From assembly GCA_035524895.1 (NCBI GenBank), contig DATLFI010000188.1, forward strand, positions 1-12,445: DNA of 12,445 nt, in the 5' to 3' direction. Source of the stretch: DATLFI01 sp035524895 (lineage in GTDB: Bacteria > Acidobacteriota > Thermoanaerobaculia > Multivoradales > Multivoraceae). The notes beneath the pieces were generated by a model. It was not told where the DNA came from. It searched no databases and was given only the letters and a program-made list of their open reading frames with translations. Positions 1 through 7,399 of the stretch are shown here, in pieces (the first letter of the stretch is position 1; each line of letters opens with the position of its first letter). The position numbers and the translations under genes are program-made.

Positions 1-369
1 CTCGTGCGCTGCGCTGACCGCCTCGGCAATCGGAACCGCCAGCTCGTAGAACCGCTCGAGCTCGAGCCCGCTGTGCGGGATCAGGCGCTCGAGCGTCTCG
101 CCCCGCACCAGCTCCATGGTCACGAACCAGATGCCGTCGACTTCCTCGACCGAGTACACCGAAACGATGTTGCGGTGGTTGACCGAAGCCAGGGAACGGG
201 CCTCCCGCCGAAGCCGCTCCAGACGGTCCCGGCTCTGCTCCGTCGCGGGCAAGACCTTGAGCGCGATCCGCCGGTCGAGCCGCTCGTCGTGCGCGAGGTA
301 GACCACTCCCATGCCCCCGGCGCCGAGCCGATCGAGGATTCGGTAGTGGCCGAGCGTTCGTCCGATCAT
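1..369 (-). CDS. Serine/threonine protein kinase, N-terminal part (runs off the left edge)
   Basis: Reading leftward from ATG 369 gives 123 codons open to base 1. The protein begins MIGRTLGHYRILDRLGAGGM and carries the glycine-rich loop GAGGMGVVY at residues 17-25. The ATP-anchoring lysine follows in ALKVL (K39), then an RREARSLASVNHRNIVSVY segment that fits the alpha-C helix and beta-4 strand, and a hinge-like FVTMELVRGETL near residues 83-94. The window ends at a helix (AEAVSAAHE) that in Hanks-type kinases lies about 8 residues before the catalytic HRDLKP loop, so the catalytic loop, DFG and any C-terminal sensor region are outside. Family knowledge: such PknB-like enzymes phosphorylate Ser/Thr on proteins. 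Its start codon overlaps the stop of the phosphatase-like relic (ATGA), which points to translational coupling with a former phosphatase partner. Kinase identity is firm; substrate is unknown. Confidence 0.9.
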   Translation of the reverse strand, partial: MIGRTLGHYRILDRLGAGGMGVVYLAHDERLDRRIALKVLPATEQSRDRLERLRREARSLASVNHRNIVSVYSVEEVDGIWFVTMELVRGETLERLIPHSGLELERFYELAVPIAEAVSAAHE

Positions 370-774
370 CCCGAAGCTCTGGCGACTCTACCCTTCCCCG
401 AGCGTGCGGTGCGTCGGCGCGCCGGGGCCTTCGCCGGTGGCACCGGCGCCTGCGAAGCCGTTCCCAGCACGACGATGGTCAGGTCGTCGTGATCGCGCGC
501 CTCGACCACTCCGTCGCTGGTCAGCACGACCAGGTCGCCGGCGGGGCGTCTCGGCGGCTCTGCTGATGGCGACGACGCTGGGCCGAGCTTGAGCGACAGC
601 GCTGCGCGCCAACGCGAGATCGCGCCGCAGGCGGTCGGTGGCCTGCCGATGGCTCTGCTCGAGCTCGTCGAGCCTGTGTTCGAGCAGCTCGCGCCGTCGG
701 GTCTCCTCGCGCAGGAGATCCTGGGTGGCGAGCAGCCGCTCGAGGGTGAGGCGGAACTCTTCGCTGGACGACAC
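366..774 (-). pseudogene. Decayed coiled-coil / SpoIIE-type (PP2C-like) phosphatase relic
   Basis: Two frames each hold half of a plausible protein. From GTG 774 the first frame gives about 60 residues of heptad-rich helix (EEFRLTLERLLATQDLL, then REETRRRELLEHRLDELEQS, ending RRDLALARSAVAQ), a composition typical of the linker before SpoIIE phosphatase domains. Near 545-580 sense moves to the other frame, which reads GDLVVLTSDGVVEARDHDD and LTIVVLG (about 466-542). This resembles the last strands of a SpoIIE/PP2C domain (GDxLVLYTDGVxEA ... DDLTLVVL), but the roughly 60 residues normally between VVEA and DDLT are missing, as is most of the catalytic core with its metal-binding aspartates. The second frame ends at TGA 368-366, overlapping the kinase ATG. 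A frameshift plus deletions makes an active enzyme very unlikely. The alternative is a short coiled-coil protein of unknown role. Confidence 0.55.
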
Positions 775-811
775 GGCCCCATCCTGACACCACTGCAGGC
801 CACCGCCGAGC

Positions 812-1328
812 ACGGCCCGGGCCGCGCCGGGACGGCGCCGGCGATCAGCCCGACCGCGACCAGCAGCGCCGAGGCAGCCGACCGCGAGACCGCGTCGTGC
901 GGCTGGAAGCCGTGGAGCAGCCCGGCGAGCAGCCGGCCCGCACCGAGCGCCGCGGCGGCGCCGACGATCATGCCGGCGCTGGTCGCTACTGCCGACCAGA
1001 GCAAGAACTGTCGTGCAATCGAGCGGCGCGTAGCGCCCAACGCTATGCGCACCGTGACCTCCGATCGCCGCTGCGCCACCGAATAGGCGAGCACGCTGGC
1101 CAGGCCGAGCACGGCGAGCAGGAGCGCCAGGGCGCCGAACAGCCCGAGCATGGTCGAGGCGAAGCGCGAGGGCCGCAGCGGGTCGCGCGTCACCTCGGCG
1201 AGGGTCGCGATCTCGGTGACCGGCGGCTGGGATCGAGTGACCGCACCTCGCGCACGACTCTCCGCGAGCGCCTCCGGCCACGCGGCCTCGACCAGCGCCC
1301 GGTCGACCACGACCTGGCCACCGCCGTG
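812..1328 (-). pseudogene. FtsX/MacB (ADOP)-type ABC permease, C-terminal fragment
   Basis: The frame reads VVVDRALVEAAWPEALAES, then PPVTEIATLAEVTRD, then three hydrophobic segments separated by QRRSEVTVRIALGATRRS and ending IAGAVPAR. This is the classic end of the lipoprotein-release/macrolide-export permease family: a periplasmic strand, the first TM (LGLFGALALLLAVLGLASVL), the conserved R-E-x-x-x-R-x-A-L-GA cytoplasmic loop, and two more TMs. The N-terminal TM and most of the periplasmic domain are absent upstream. Spacing between EAAWP and PPVTE is much shorter than usual. The terminal RRAARVDPxxALR motif has been lost, so the frame runs straight into the phosphatase relic. No adequate start codon or full-length frame exists. 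Read as a dead fragment of an ADOP permease of the kind common in Acidobacteria. Confidence 0.7.
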
Positions 1329-1552
1329 ACCTCGTGGGCTCGGGGCACGAGCCGGTCTCCGGTGCGCTGGAAAACTGCGATGCCGCCAGCGGCGAGCGCC
1401 ACTCCACCGTGACCCTGGCTTCCAGAAGTCTCGAGGGGAGAGGCCAGGACCAGTCCACCTACGAGCATCGAAACTCTTATTCCTTGTCCGTCCAAGAATC
1501 CGTTCAGCGTGAACCAGAGTAGCGATTCACGAGCCAGCAGGGAGACGGACCG
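1329..1552. other. Gap upstream of the S8 protease; no supported gene
   Basis: The left part still reads open on the minus strand (a hydrophobic MLVGGLVLASPLETSG segment near 1467) but I recognise no family in it. The stretch at about 1465-1530 is clearly less GC-rich than its surroundings and probably holds the promoter for the plus-strand protease, although I cannot point to convincing -35/-10 boxes. Confidence 0.4.
1539..1546 (+). promoter_or_regulatory. Ribosome binding site of the S8 protease
   Basis: A purine-rich AGGGAGA stretch lies about 7-8 bases before ATG 1553. It is the clearest Shine-Dalgarno sequence in the window and fixes that start codon. Confidence 0.6.
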
Positions 1553-3088
1553 ATGAGCACCACCCATCTCGAGCGCCAGGCCGAGAGGATCATCGACGAG
1601 GGTGAGGGGCGGTACCGGAGGGTCATCGTGCAGATGGCGGAGGCCGCCGCGCCGGACACCGAGACGATCGCGGGCGCGGCCGATGCGCTCCGTCACAGGG
1701 CGCTTAGTAGCTCGGCTCGTGCGCTCCTGCCTGCACCGGCCGCGGCGTTCTCGCGCGGCACCGACCTGCGGCTCACCGCGACCCAGCGACGCCACCAGCG
1801 CACGTCGCTCGCCAGCTTCGCCTCGCAAGTGGCGGCGTCGACCGCCAGCCAGCCGGTGCGCAAGCCATCCAAGGTGCAGCGGCGGGCGGCGGCGCGCAAG
1901 CAGTTCGCACGGTTGGAGAAGAGCGACGTGGTGTCGCAGGTCGCCTCGCGGAAGACCGGCGCCGCCTCGATGCAGAAGATCTGGAGCGCGGGCGCGATGG
2001 CGCTCGAGGTGACGCCCGACGAGCTCCAGAGGCTCGCCACCGAGGTCGCAGGCGTGGCGGCGGTGTACCCCAACCGCATCCTGCGCGTGCCGGCGATCAC
2101 CAAGGTGCAGCGGCTGCCGGCCAACGTCGCCGACGAGAAGGCGAGCTCCTGGGGCGTGCAGGCGGTGGGAGGGCTCGCGAGCTGGGGCGCCTTCGGCGCC
2201 CGCGGCGCCGGCATCACGGTCGGCGTGCTCGATACCGGAGTCGACGCAACGCACCCGGATCTGGCAGGCAAGGTCGCGGCGTTCGCCGAGCTCGACATCA
2301 ACGGCAACCTGGTGCCAGGCGCGGCCACCCGCGACGACGGCCAGCACGGCACCCACGTGTGCGGCACGGTGGTCGGCGGCAACGCCAGCGGAGCCTGGAT
2401 CGGCGTGGCGCCGCAGGCGCGCGTCGCGGTCGGCATGGTGCTGGTGGGCGGCGTGGGCAGCGACTCGCAGATCCTGGCCGGCATGGACTGGGCGATCGCG
2501 CAGGGCGTCGACGTGATCAGCCTGTCGCTCGGCGGCCTGAGCTTCGATCCGGAGGTCTTCGACACCTACACCCGCGCCATCCTCACCGCCGCCCAGGTCG
2601 GCATCCCGGTGGTGGTCGCGATCGGCAACGACGGCCACCAGACCAGTGGCTCGCCCGGCAGCGACCTGTTCGCGTTCGCGGTCGGCGCCACCGATGTCGA
2701 GGACCGCATCGCCGGCTTCAGCGGTGGTCGCACCCAGGTGATCGCGCAGTCGCGTTTCATCGACCCGCGCTTCCTGCCGCTGCCCTACTCCAAACCCGAC
2801 GTCTCGGCGCCCGGCGTGGCGGTCACCTCGGCGGTGCCGGGCGGCGGCTGGGAGGCGTGGAACGGCACCTCGATGGCGACGCCGCACGTCGCCGGCTGCA
2901 TGGCGCTGCTGCTCTCGGCGACCGGCCTGCGCTCGGCGGTGCCGGTGCCCGAGCAGGCGTTCGCGCTGCACGACCTGATCGCCGGCTCGGTCGAAGAGCT
3001 GGGCGAGACCGGCCAGGACCACCGCTACGGCTGGGGACGGGTCGACGTGTTGCGCGCGATCGGCTTCGCGCGGGAGCGGGGCTTCTGA
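1553..3088 (+). CDS. Subtilisin-like serine peptidase (S8 family), apparently cytoplasmic
   Basis: A 511-residue protein with a full S8 catalytic set: Asp227 in VGVLDTGVDATHPDL, His265 in GQHGTHVCGTV, oxyanion Asn359 in IGNDG and nucleophile Ser440 in NGTSMATPHVAG. A GYGRI-like YGWGRVDVLRA stretch closes the fold near the C-terminus. Residues 1-145 are helical and basic with a VIVQM strand. Residues 146-180 (GAMALEVTPDELQRLATEVA then GVAAVYPNRILRVP) look like the end of an I9-type propeptide. The domain thus matches a zymogen layout, yet no signal peptide or membrane segment precedes it, which implies action inside the cell or non-Sec export. There is a roughly 20-residue insertion (RTQVIAQSRFIDPRFLPLPY) before KPDVSAPGV. 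The start is supported by a good ribosome binding site. The downstream gene encodes a second propeptide-like protein. Protease identity is very secure; substrate is unknown. Confidence 0.95.
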   Translation: MSTTHLERQAERIIDEGEGRYRRVIVQMAEAAAPDTETIAGAADALRHRALSSSARALLPAPAAAFSRGTDLRLTATQRRHQRTSLASFASQVAASTASQPVRKPSKVQRRAAARKQFARLEKSDVVSQVASRKTGAASMQKIWSAGAMALEVTPDELQRLATEVAGVAAVYPNRILRVPAITKVQRLPANVADEKASSWGVQAVGGLASWGAFGARGAGITVGVLDTGVDATHPDLAGKVAAFAELDINGNLVPGAATRDDGQHGTHVCGTVVGGNASGAWIGVAPQARVAVGMVLVGGVGSDSQILAGMDWAIAQGVDVISLSLGGLSFDPEVFDTYTRAILTAAQVGIPVVVAIGNDGHQTSGSPGSDLFAFAVGATDVEDRIAGFSGGRTQVIAQSRFIDPRFLPLPYSKPDVSAPGVAVTSAVPGGGWEAWNGTSMATPHVAGCMALLLSATGLRSAVPVPEQAFALHDLIAGSVEELGETGQDHRYGWGRVDVLRAIGFARERGF

Positions 3089-3124
3089 GCGAACCGGCAC
3101 AATGCCACGGCGCCGCGTCGTAGC

Positions 3125-3154
3125 ATGGCAGGGAGAGGCATGTCAGGGAGAGGC
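3125..3154 (+). repeat. Two imperfect 15-base tandem copies
   Basis: ATGGCAGGGAGAGGC is followed directly by ATGTCAGGGAGAGGC (one mismatch in 15). Each copy contains an ATG and a GGGAGAGG tract, so the pair creates two alternative in-frame starts with purine tracts for the next gene. It may be coding (MAGRGMSGRG) or a leader. Confidence 0.7.
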
Positions 3155-3202
3155 GTCGCGGCCCCGAGCCGCTGCGCCCACACGCCACCAGTGGTCCCAC
3201 GT

Positions 3203-3595
3203 ATGGCCGATCGACCCCTCGAAGCAGTCGTCACCGACCCCACCCTGCGCGCCCACGCGCGACGGCGGCGCGGCGGCGCGCTTCCGGTGCTGGTGCAAGT
3301 GCGGGCCGCGACGCCGCAGGTGGTGGTCGAAAACCGCCCGTTCCCGGGCCGGCCCGGGAGCGCCACCCGCCGACCGGTGCGGGTGACCGTGCCCGACGCA
3401 ACGACGGCGCGCGCCGACCTCGAGCGCCTCCAACGCGTCGCCGCCGAGCTCGAGCGGCTGGCCGGCCGCGAGCCCACGATTCTTCGCGCGTCGCACGCGG
3501 TGGCCGTGGGCCTCGCTCCGGCGGCCCTGCGCGCCGCGGCGGCGCTCGACGAGGTCGAGGCCATCGTCCCCGATCGCCGCCACCGGCTCAACTGA
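3203..3595 (+). CDS. Stand-alone subtilisin-propeptide-like protein (possible S8 inhibitor/chaperone)
   Basis: From ATG 3203 this gives 130 residues; in-frame ATGs at 3125 and 3140 would add 26 or 21 residues, and none has an ideally spaced ribosome site, so the start is uncertain. The protein has a basic N-terminus, a PVLVQVRAA strand (residues 28-36), a helix ADLERLQRVAAELERLAG (71-88), and a C-terminal beta-alpha-beta stretch ILRASHAVAVGLAPAALRAA then LDEVEAIVPDRRHRLN (93-130). That tail matches in pattern the protease's own residues 146-180 (strand, xVxPxxL helix, VxAVxP-R strand), and PVLVQV parallels its RVIVQM. Family knowledge: isolated I9 domains act as subtilisin inhibitors or folding chaperones. 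Same strand, directly after the protease. Homology is inferred by eye; a conserved hypothetical protein is the fallback. Confidence 0.7.
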   Translation: MADRPLEAVVTDPTLRAHARRRRGGALPVLVQVRAATPQVVVENRPFPGRPGSATRRPVRVTVPDATTARADLERLQRVAAELERLAGREPTILRASHAVAVGLAPAALRAAAALDEVEAIVPDRRHRLN

Positions 3596-3599
3596 GCCG
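3584..3599 (+). terminator. Hairpin across the stop of the propeptide-like gene
   Basis: CGGCTC-AACT-GAGCCG forms a perfect 6-bp stem with a 4-base loop that includes the TGA stop. There is no T-tract, so it is only a possible terminator. Confidence 0.3.
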
Positions 3600-3732
3600 A
3601 CGCCTCCTCCCAGCGGAGACTCAGCCGCCGGCCAGCCAGCCTGGCAGCTCGCCGACCCCGGCCGGCACAGTGCGCGCACCGAGCGCGCGACGGCGCTGCA
3701 GCACCTCGAGCGGCTCCTGCGAGCGGGTCGGG

Positions 3733-4059
3733 TCATCGACCCACCCTGGATCCTCCGTCGGATTCGGCGGCACGCCGCGGCTGGTGCCGATCGAGCAGCC
3801 AGGCGCGAGCGAACTGCCAGTCGCGCTCGACAGTGCGCTTCGAAACCCGCAGCGCCCGCGCAACCTCGTCGTTGTCCAACCCCCACACTGCCTTGAGGCG
3901 GAGGACATGGGCCTTGCGCTGGTCCAGCGCGTCGAGCTCGGCGAGCGCCGTCTCGAGGTCCGACAGTCCGACGGCCGGAGGGGCAGCGTGTTGGACCTCG
4001 CTCAGGGTGACGAGATCGGCGGCTCGCCGAGCTGCGCGCCGCAGGTGTGAACGCCACGC
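3733..4059 (-). pseudogene. ECF sigma factor relic: region 4 only
   Basis: On the minus strand an open frame reads AWRSHLRRAARRAADLVTL, LETALAELDALDQRKAHVLR, LKAVWGLDNDEVARALRVSK and RTVERDWQFARAWLLDRH, ending at TGA 3735-3733. This matches the DNA -35-binding sigma region 4 of the ECF group common in Acidobacteria and Planctomycetes (ALxxLxxLDxRKAxVxxLR..G.s.eEvA..LgvS..TVkRDW..ARAWL), including its diagnostic RDWxxARAWL end. Region 2 (core binding, -10 recognition) is absent, because the upstream minus-strand sequence lies inside the kinase gene and no longer reads as sigma. No in-frame ATG or GTG precedes the helix-turn-helix at a useful distance. In related genomes such sigma factors often sit next to TPR kinases, usually on the same strand, whereas this one diverges. 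Best read as a 5'-deleted relic; a minimal region-4 regulator is a weak alternative. Confidence 0.72.
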
Positions 4060-6767
4060 TGCTCGAGAAGCTCGAGCGCATGCTCCGGCTCTCGGCCGAG
4101 GGAACCGCGGCGCCGCGGCTCGGAGCAGGCCCCAGTCTCGCGACGTCCGCGTCGACCTTGCCGTGGAAACGCGGCGCCGACGGCGGGTCGGAGCTCGGAC
4201 CGTACCGGCTACTCCGCGGCATCGGCGAGGGCGGCATGGGCGAGGTGTTCGAGGCGATCCAGGGCGGCGCCGTCGAGCGCAGAGTCGCGATCAAGGTGCT
4301 CAAACAGGGGCTCGGCGCCGGCGCCACCCGCTTCCAGATCGAGCGGCAAGCGCTCGCGCTTCTCGAGCACCCCAACATCGCCCGACTCTACGACGCCGGC
4401 ACGACCGAGGATTGCCGTCCCTACTTCGCGATGGAGCTCGTCGAGGGGCTGCCGATCACCCACTACTGCGATCAGCACACGCTCGACATCCGCCAGCGCC
4501 TCGCCCTCTTCCTCGACGTCTGCCGCGCCGTGCAGCACGCCCACCGCCACGGCGTCGTGCACCGCGACCTCAAGCCCTCCAACATCCTGGTCGCCCGCGC
4601 CGAGGGCGACGATCCACCCCAGGTCAAGGTGATCGACTTCGGGATCGCCAAGCTGATCGGCGACCAGGCGCCCGCCGCCGACCGCTCGTTCACCCAAGCC
4701 GGGGAGCTGGTGGGCACCCCCGAGTACATGAGCCCCGAGCAGCTCGCCGGCGACCCCATGCAGATCGACGCGCGCACCGACGTGTACTCCTTGGGCGTCG
4801 TGCTATTCGAGTTGCTGGTCGGCGAGCTGCCGGTGACGACGGACCCGGCGAGCAGCAGGCTCGACGACACCTTCCGTGGCTTCCTCGAGCGCGATTCACC
4901 GCGGCCGAGCTCGCGGCTGCAGCCCGCCACCCAGCGCTCGGCTGAGGTCGCGGCGCGCCGCCGGAGCGATGCGCGGAGCCTGGCGCTCCTGATCCGCCGC
5001 GAGCTCGACTGGATCGTGCTCGCGGCGCTCGCCCGCGAGCCCGACCAGCGCTACGAAAGCCCCGCCGCCTTGGCCGCCGACCTCGTCGCGTGGCTCGCGG
5101 ACGACGTGGTGTCGGTGGGGCCGCCGACGCTCGCCTACCGCGCGCGCAAGCTGGTCCAGCGACACCGCGTGGTGTTCGCGGCGGCCGCGCTCGGCGTGCT
5201 GGCGCTGTTCGCCTCGACCTCGATCGCGCTGTTCGGTCTGCACCAGGCACGCAGCGCGCTCGAGCGGGCCGAGAAAGAGGCCACCACCGCGAACCAGGTC
5301 ACCGACTTCCTGGTCGGGCTGTTCGAAGCCTCGGCGCCGGGCGTGCCCGACGCCGGGCAACAAACCGCGCGCGAGTTGCTCGACGCGGGTGTCGGCCGCA
5401 TCGACGCCACCCTCGACCAGAGCCCCACGGTGCGCGCGCGCCTGCTCGACACCCTGGGGCGGATCTACGTGCAGCTCGGGAGCTACGACCAGGGCGGCGG
5501 GCTGCTGCGCCAGGGCCTGGAGCTGCGCGAGGCGGCGTACGGAAATGCGCATCCCAGCGTCGGCGAGAGCCTGACGGCACTGGGATACCTCGAGGTCGAG
5601 GGGCTCGATCGTCCCGAGCAGGCGATTCCGCTGCTCGAGCGCGCGGTCGAGATCCTCGCCGCGGACGAAGAGTCGGAAAGCGCCCTGCCGAGGGCACTCG
5701 ACGTGCTGTCGCATGCCTACCAACGGGCGCTGCGCTACCCCGAGGCGGAGCAGGCGCTGGCACGCGCGCTCGAGATCGCGCGCGAGCGCTCGGGACCGCG
5801 CAGCCGCGAGGTCGGCGACCTGCTCAACCGCCAGGGCATCCTCGACCAGGCGCAGCGCGACTGGGAAGGCTCGGTCGGCGCATTCGAGCAAGCGAGGGAG
5901 ATCCTGCGCGAGGTGCTCGGCGACGACCACCTCGAAGTGGCCGTGCTCGATACCAACCTGGGCTGGTCGCTCATCCAGCTCGGCCGTCCCGGCGACGCGC
6001 TGCCGCTCATGGAGCACGAGCTCGAGGTGTCGCGGGCGGCTTACGGCGCGCGCCACCAGACGGTCGCCGACACCCTGTTGTTGATGGCGCCCGCGTACAC
6101 CCTGCTGGACCGGCTGGAAGATGCGGCGCGCGTGCTCGACGAGGCGAGGAGCATCTACGCCGAGCACCTGGGCGAGGACCACTACGCGGTCGCCGAGGTG
6201 CTCTACCGCCGAGCCGAGCTCGATGTCTTCGCCGGCGACCTTGCCGCTGCTCGCGCCGGCCTCGGCGAGGTGCTCGAGCGGCTGGCCGGGAGCCGCCACG
6301 TCCGCGTGCCGATCGCCGAGCTGCGCACGCTCGAGTGGCTGGCGCACGTCGAGCGCGCCGAGGGACGCTTCGAGGTCGCCCGGGAGGTCTGCGTGCGCGC
6401 CCTGCGGGTGCTCGCGGAGCGGCTCCCCGAGACCGAGCGGAGCGACTGCCCGCTGCAGCTCGCGTGGATCGACGCTCGCGAGAGGCGGATCGCGGAAGCA
6501 CGGCGAGCGCTCGCCGAAGCGGTCGCCGCGCAGGAGAGCCCGTGGGCGATCGACCGCCCGTTCGCGCCGATCTCGCGGCCGGCGGTGCTCGCCGCGCTGG
6601 GGGATCTCGACGGGGCCTTCCAGGCTCTCGATGCCGGGCTCGAGCGCGGTTTCGCGCACCCCTGGGTGGCGCGCAACCCGGACCTCGAGCCGCTGCGCGC
6701 GGACCCGCGTTTCGCGGGTCTCCTGGACGAGGTCGCTTCCCGGCTCGGCCTCGTGCGTCTCGAGTGA
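4047..6767 (+). CDS. Membrane-anchored serine/threonine kinase with TPR repeats
   Basis: A 906-residue protein from GTG 4047 (an in-frame TGA lies 13 codons upstream, and no better start exists). Kinase domain about 53-345: P-loop GEGGMGEV (60-67), Lys83 in VAIKVL, catalytic HRDLKPSN (His172, Asp174), DFG Asp197, activation segment ELVGTPEYMSPEQ around 220-232, and DVYSLGVVLFELL in helix F. All catalytic residues are present. One TM segment (VVFAAAALGVLALFASTSIA, from residue 375) follows, then a coiled stretch (ARSALERAEKEATTANQVTD) and about 400 residues of helical TPR-like repeats, several with the A..L.RALEIARE..G pattern and 42-residue kinesin-light-chain-like spacing. It ends with NPDLEPLRADPRFAGLLDEV, a typical ending of this family. 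The topology puts the kinase in the cytoplasm and the TPR sensor outside. Trigger and substrates are unknown. It stands alone, convergent with the relic at 6799. Confidence 0.95.
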   Translation: MNATLLEKLERMLRLSAEGTAAPRLGAGPSLATSASTLPWKRGADGGSELGPYRLLRGIGEGGMGEVFEAIQGGAVERRVAIKVLKQGLGAGATRFQIERQALALLEHPNIARLYDAGTTEDCRPYFAMELVEGLPITHYCDQHTLDIRQRLALFLDVCRAVQHAHRHGVVHRDLKPSNILVARAEGDDPPQVKVIDFGIAKLIGDQAPAADRSFTQAGELVGTPEYMSPEQLAGDPMQIDARTDVYSLGVVLFELLVGELPVTTDPASSRLDDTFRGFLERDSPRPSSRLQPATQRSAEVAARRRSDARSLALLIRRELDWIVLAALAREPDQRYESPAALAADLVAWLADDVVSVGPPTLAYRARKLVQRHRVVFAAAALGVLALFASTSIALFGLHQARSALERAEKEATTANQVTDFLVGLFEASAPGVPDAGQQTARELLDAGVGRIDATLDQSPTVRARLLDTLGRIYVQLGSYDQGGGLLRQGLELREAAYGNAHPSVGESLTALGYLEVEGLDRPEQAIPLLERAVEILAADEESESALPRALDVLSHAYQRALRYPEAEQALARALEIARERSGPRSREVGDLLNRQGILDQAQRDWEGSVGAFEQAREILREVLGDDHLEVAVLDTNLGWSLIQLGRPGDALPLMEHELEVSRAAYGARHQTVADTLLLMAPAYTLLDRLEDAARVLDEARSIYAEHLGEDHYAVAEVLYRRAELDVFAGDLAAARAGLGEVLERLAGSRHVRVPIAELRTLEWLAHVERAEGRFEVAREVCVRALRVLAERLPETERSDCPLQLAWIDARERRIAEARRALAEAVAAQESPWAIDRPFAPISRPAVLAALGDLDGAFQALDAGLERGFAHPWVARNPDLEPLRADPRFAGLLDEVASRLGLVRLE

Positions 6768-6779
6768 GGTGGCCCCACC
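6768..6779 (+). terminator. Small hairpin after the TPR kinase
   Basis: GGTGG-CC-CCACC directly follows the TGA stop and lies between two convergent reading frames. The stem is short and has no T-tract, so a terminator role is only a possibility. Confidence 0.22.
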
Positions 6780-6798
6780 GCGAGCGACGCCGGGGAAG

Positions 6799-7392
6799 TC
6801 AGAACACGACGAAGGAGAACTGCTCGGCGAAATTCTTGCCGAGCGAATCCAGGATCATGACGCTGAAGTCGGTGCTGGTGCATTCGTACTGGGCGGTCCT
6901 GGTGAAGAAGGGCTCCCGAACGGAGAGGAGGATAGGGTGCTTGCTGCAGTCGTTGAGAGTAGGTTCGGCGAGCTTGATCCTGTAAATGCCGGGGCCCCCG
7001 ACTTGCACGGATTCGATGTACTCGCTCCCCGCCAGCACCGTTCCATCGGAGTCGATGACGCCGAATGCCCGCGCGATGCCCTTGCCGGCTAGCTCCCCGT
7101 CGTGGCCGATCTTGAACCTGGTCGGATTGCTCCCGTAGTCGGCGTTGGAACCGAAGGTGAAGCGCAGGCCTTGGCCGCCGTTGATCGTTTCCCTGACGAT
7201 CGCCCACTTTCCGAAGGTGATCACGGAATTACTGGGCGTCTCGCCGAGCACGATTGCCGATCCGAGGACGCCGTCGGTGGAGGAGTAGAGTCCGAGGACC
7301 GCGTCGTCATCCTCGACGATCAGGTCGTCCCCCGAGAGGTATCCGGCAGGGATGGTGATGTTCGTGCCTTCGACGTGGAGGCGCGGCCGATC
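6799..7392 (-). pseudogene. Tail-fibre-like / surface protein, C-terminal domain only
   Basis: The minus-strand frame is open from a TGA at 7431 to the stop at 6799. Recognisable sequence begins at about 7390 with PRLHVEGTNITIPAGYLSG, continues through LRFTFGSNADYGSNPTRFKI and GIARAFGVIDSDGTVLAGS, and ends ILDSLGKNFAEQFSFVVF. This is the pattern of a group of long acidobacterial surface or phage-tail-fibre-like proteins: xxRLHVxG, then 'xAFGxIxSDGTVxxGS', then an FSFVVx terminus. The normal several-hundred-residue N-terminal part (signal peptide and stalk) is missing; the frame is cut within about 10 bases of the permease stop at 7400. The only in-frame GTG (7251) would discard the first motif. 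Base composition is less GC-rich than its neighbours, suggesting a different origin. Likely a 5'-truncated relic; expression by read-through from the ABC operon is conceivable. Confidence 0.65.
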
Positions 7393-7399
7393 GAGCGGC

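Noticed and set aside
1486..1500. Possible operator palindrome CTTG-6-CAAG upstream of the protease
   Set aside because: Only four paired bases per arm, well within chance.
1190..3100. 636-residue minus-strand open frame antisense to the S8 protease
   Set aside because: Its composition (runs of His/Arg/Gly/Asp with no domain) is that of a GC-rich shadow, and the plus strand carries an unmistakable protease with catalytic motifs and a ribosome site.
3631..3645. GCCAG-CCAGC-CTGGC inverted repeat as a terminator
   Set aside because: Five-bp stem, no T-tract, and such repeats are frequent by chance at this base composition.
3143..4378. 411-residue minus-strand open frame over the sigma relic and kinase start
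   Set aside because: It is in a different frame from the recognisable sigma region 4 and has Arg/Ser-rich shadow composition.
4896..6659. 587-residue minus-strand open frame antisense to the TPR kinase
   Set aside because: Low-complexity Arg/His/Leu/Glu protein mirroring the TPR coding pattern; no motif, start context or neighbour supports it.
5090..6985. 631-residue plus-strand open frame in a second frame of the kinase gene
   Set aside because: Arg/Gly/Ala-rich shadow of the TPR region; the kinase frame alone gives sensible repeats.
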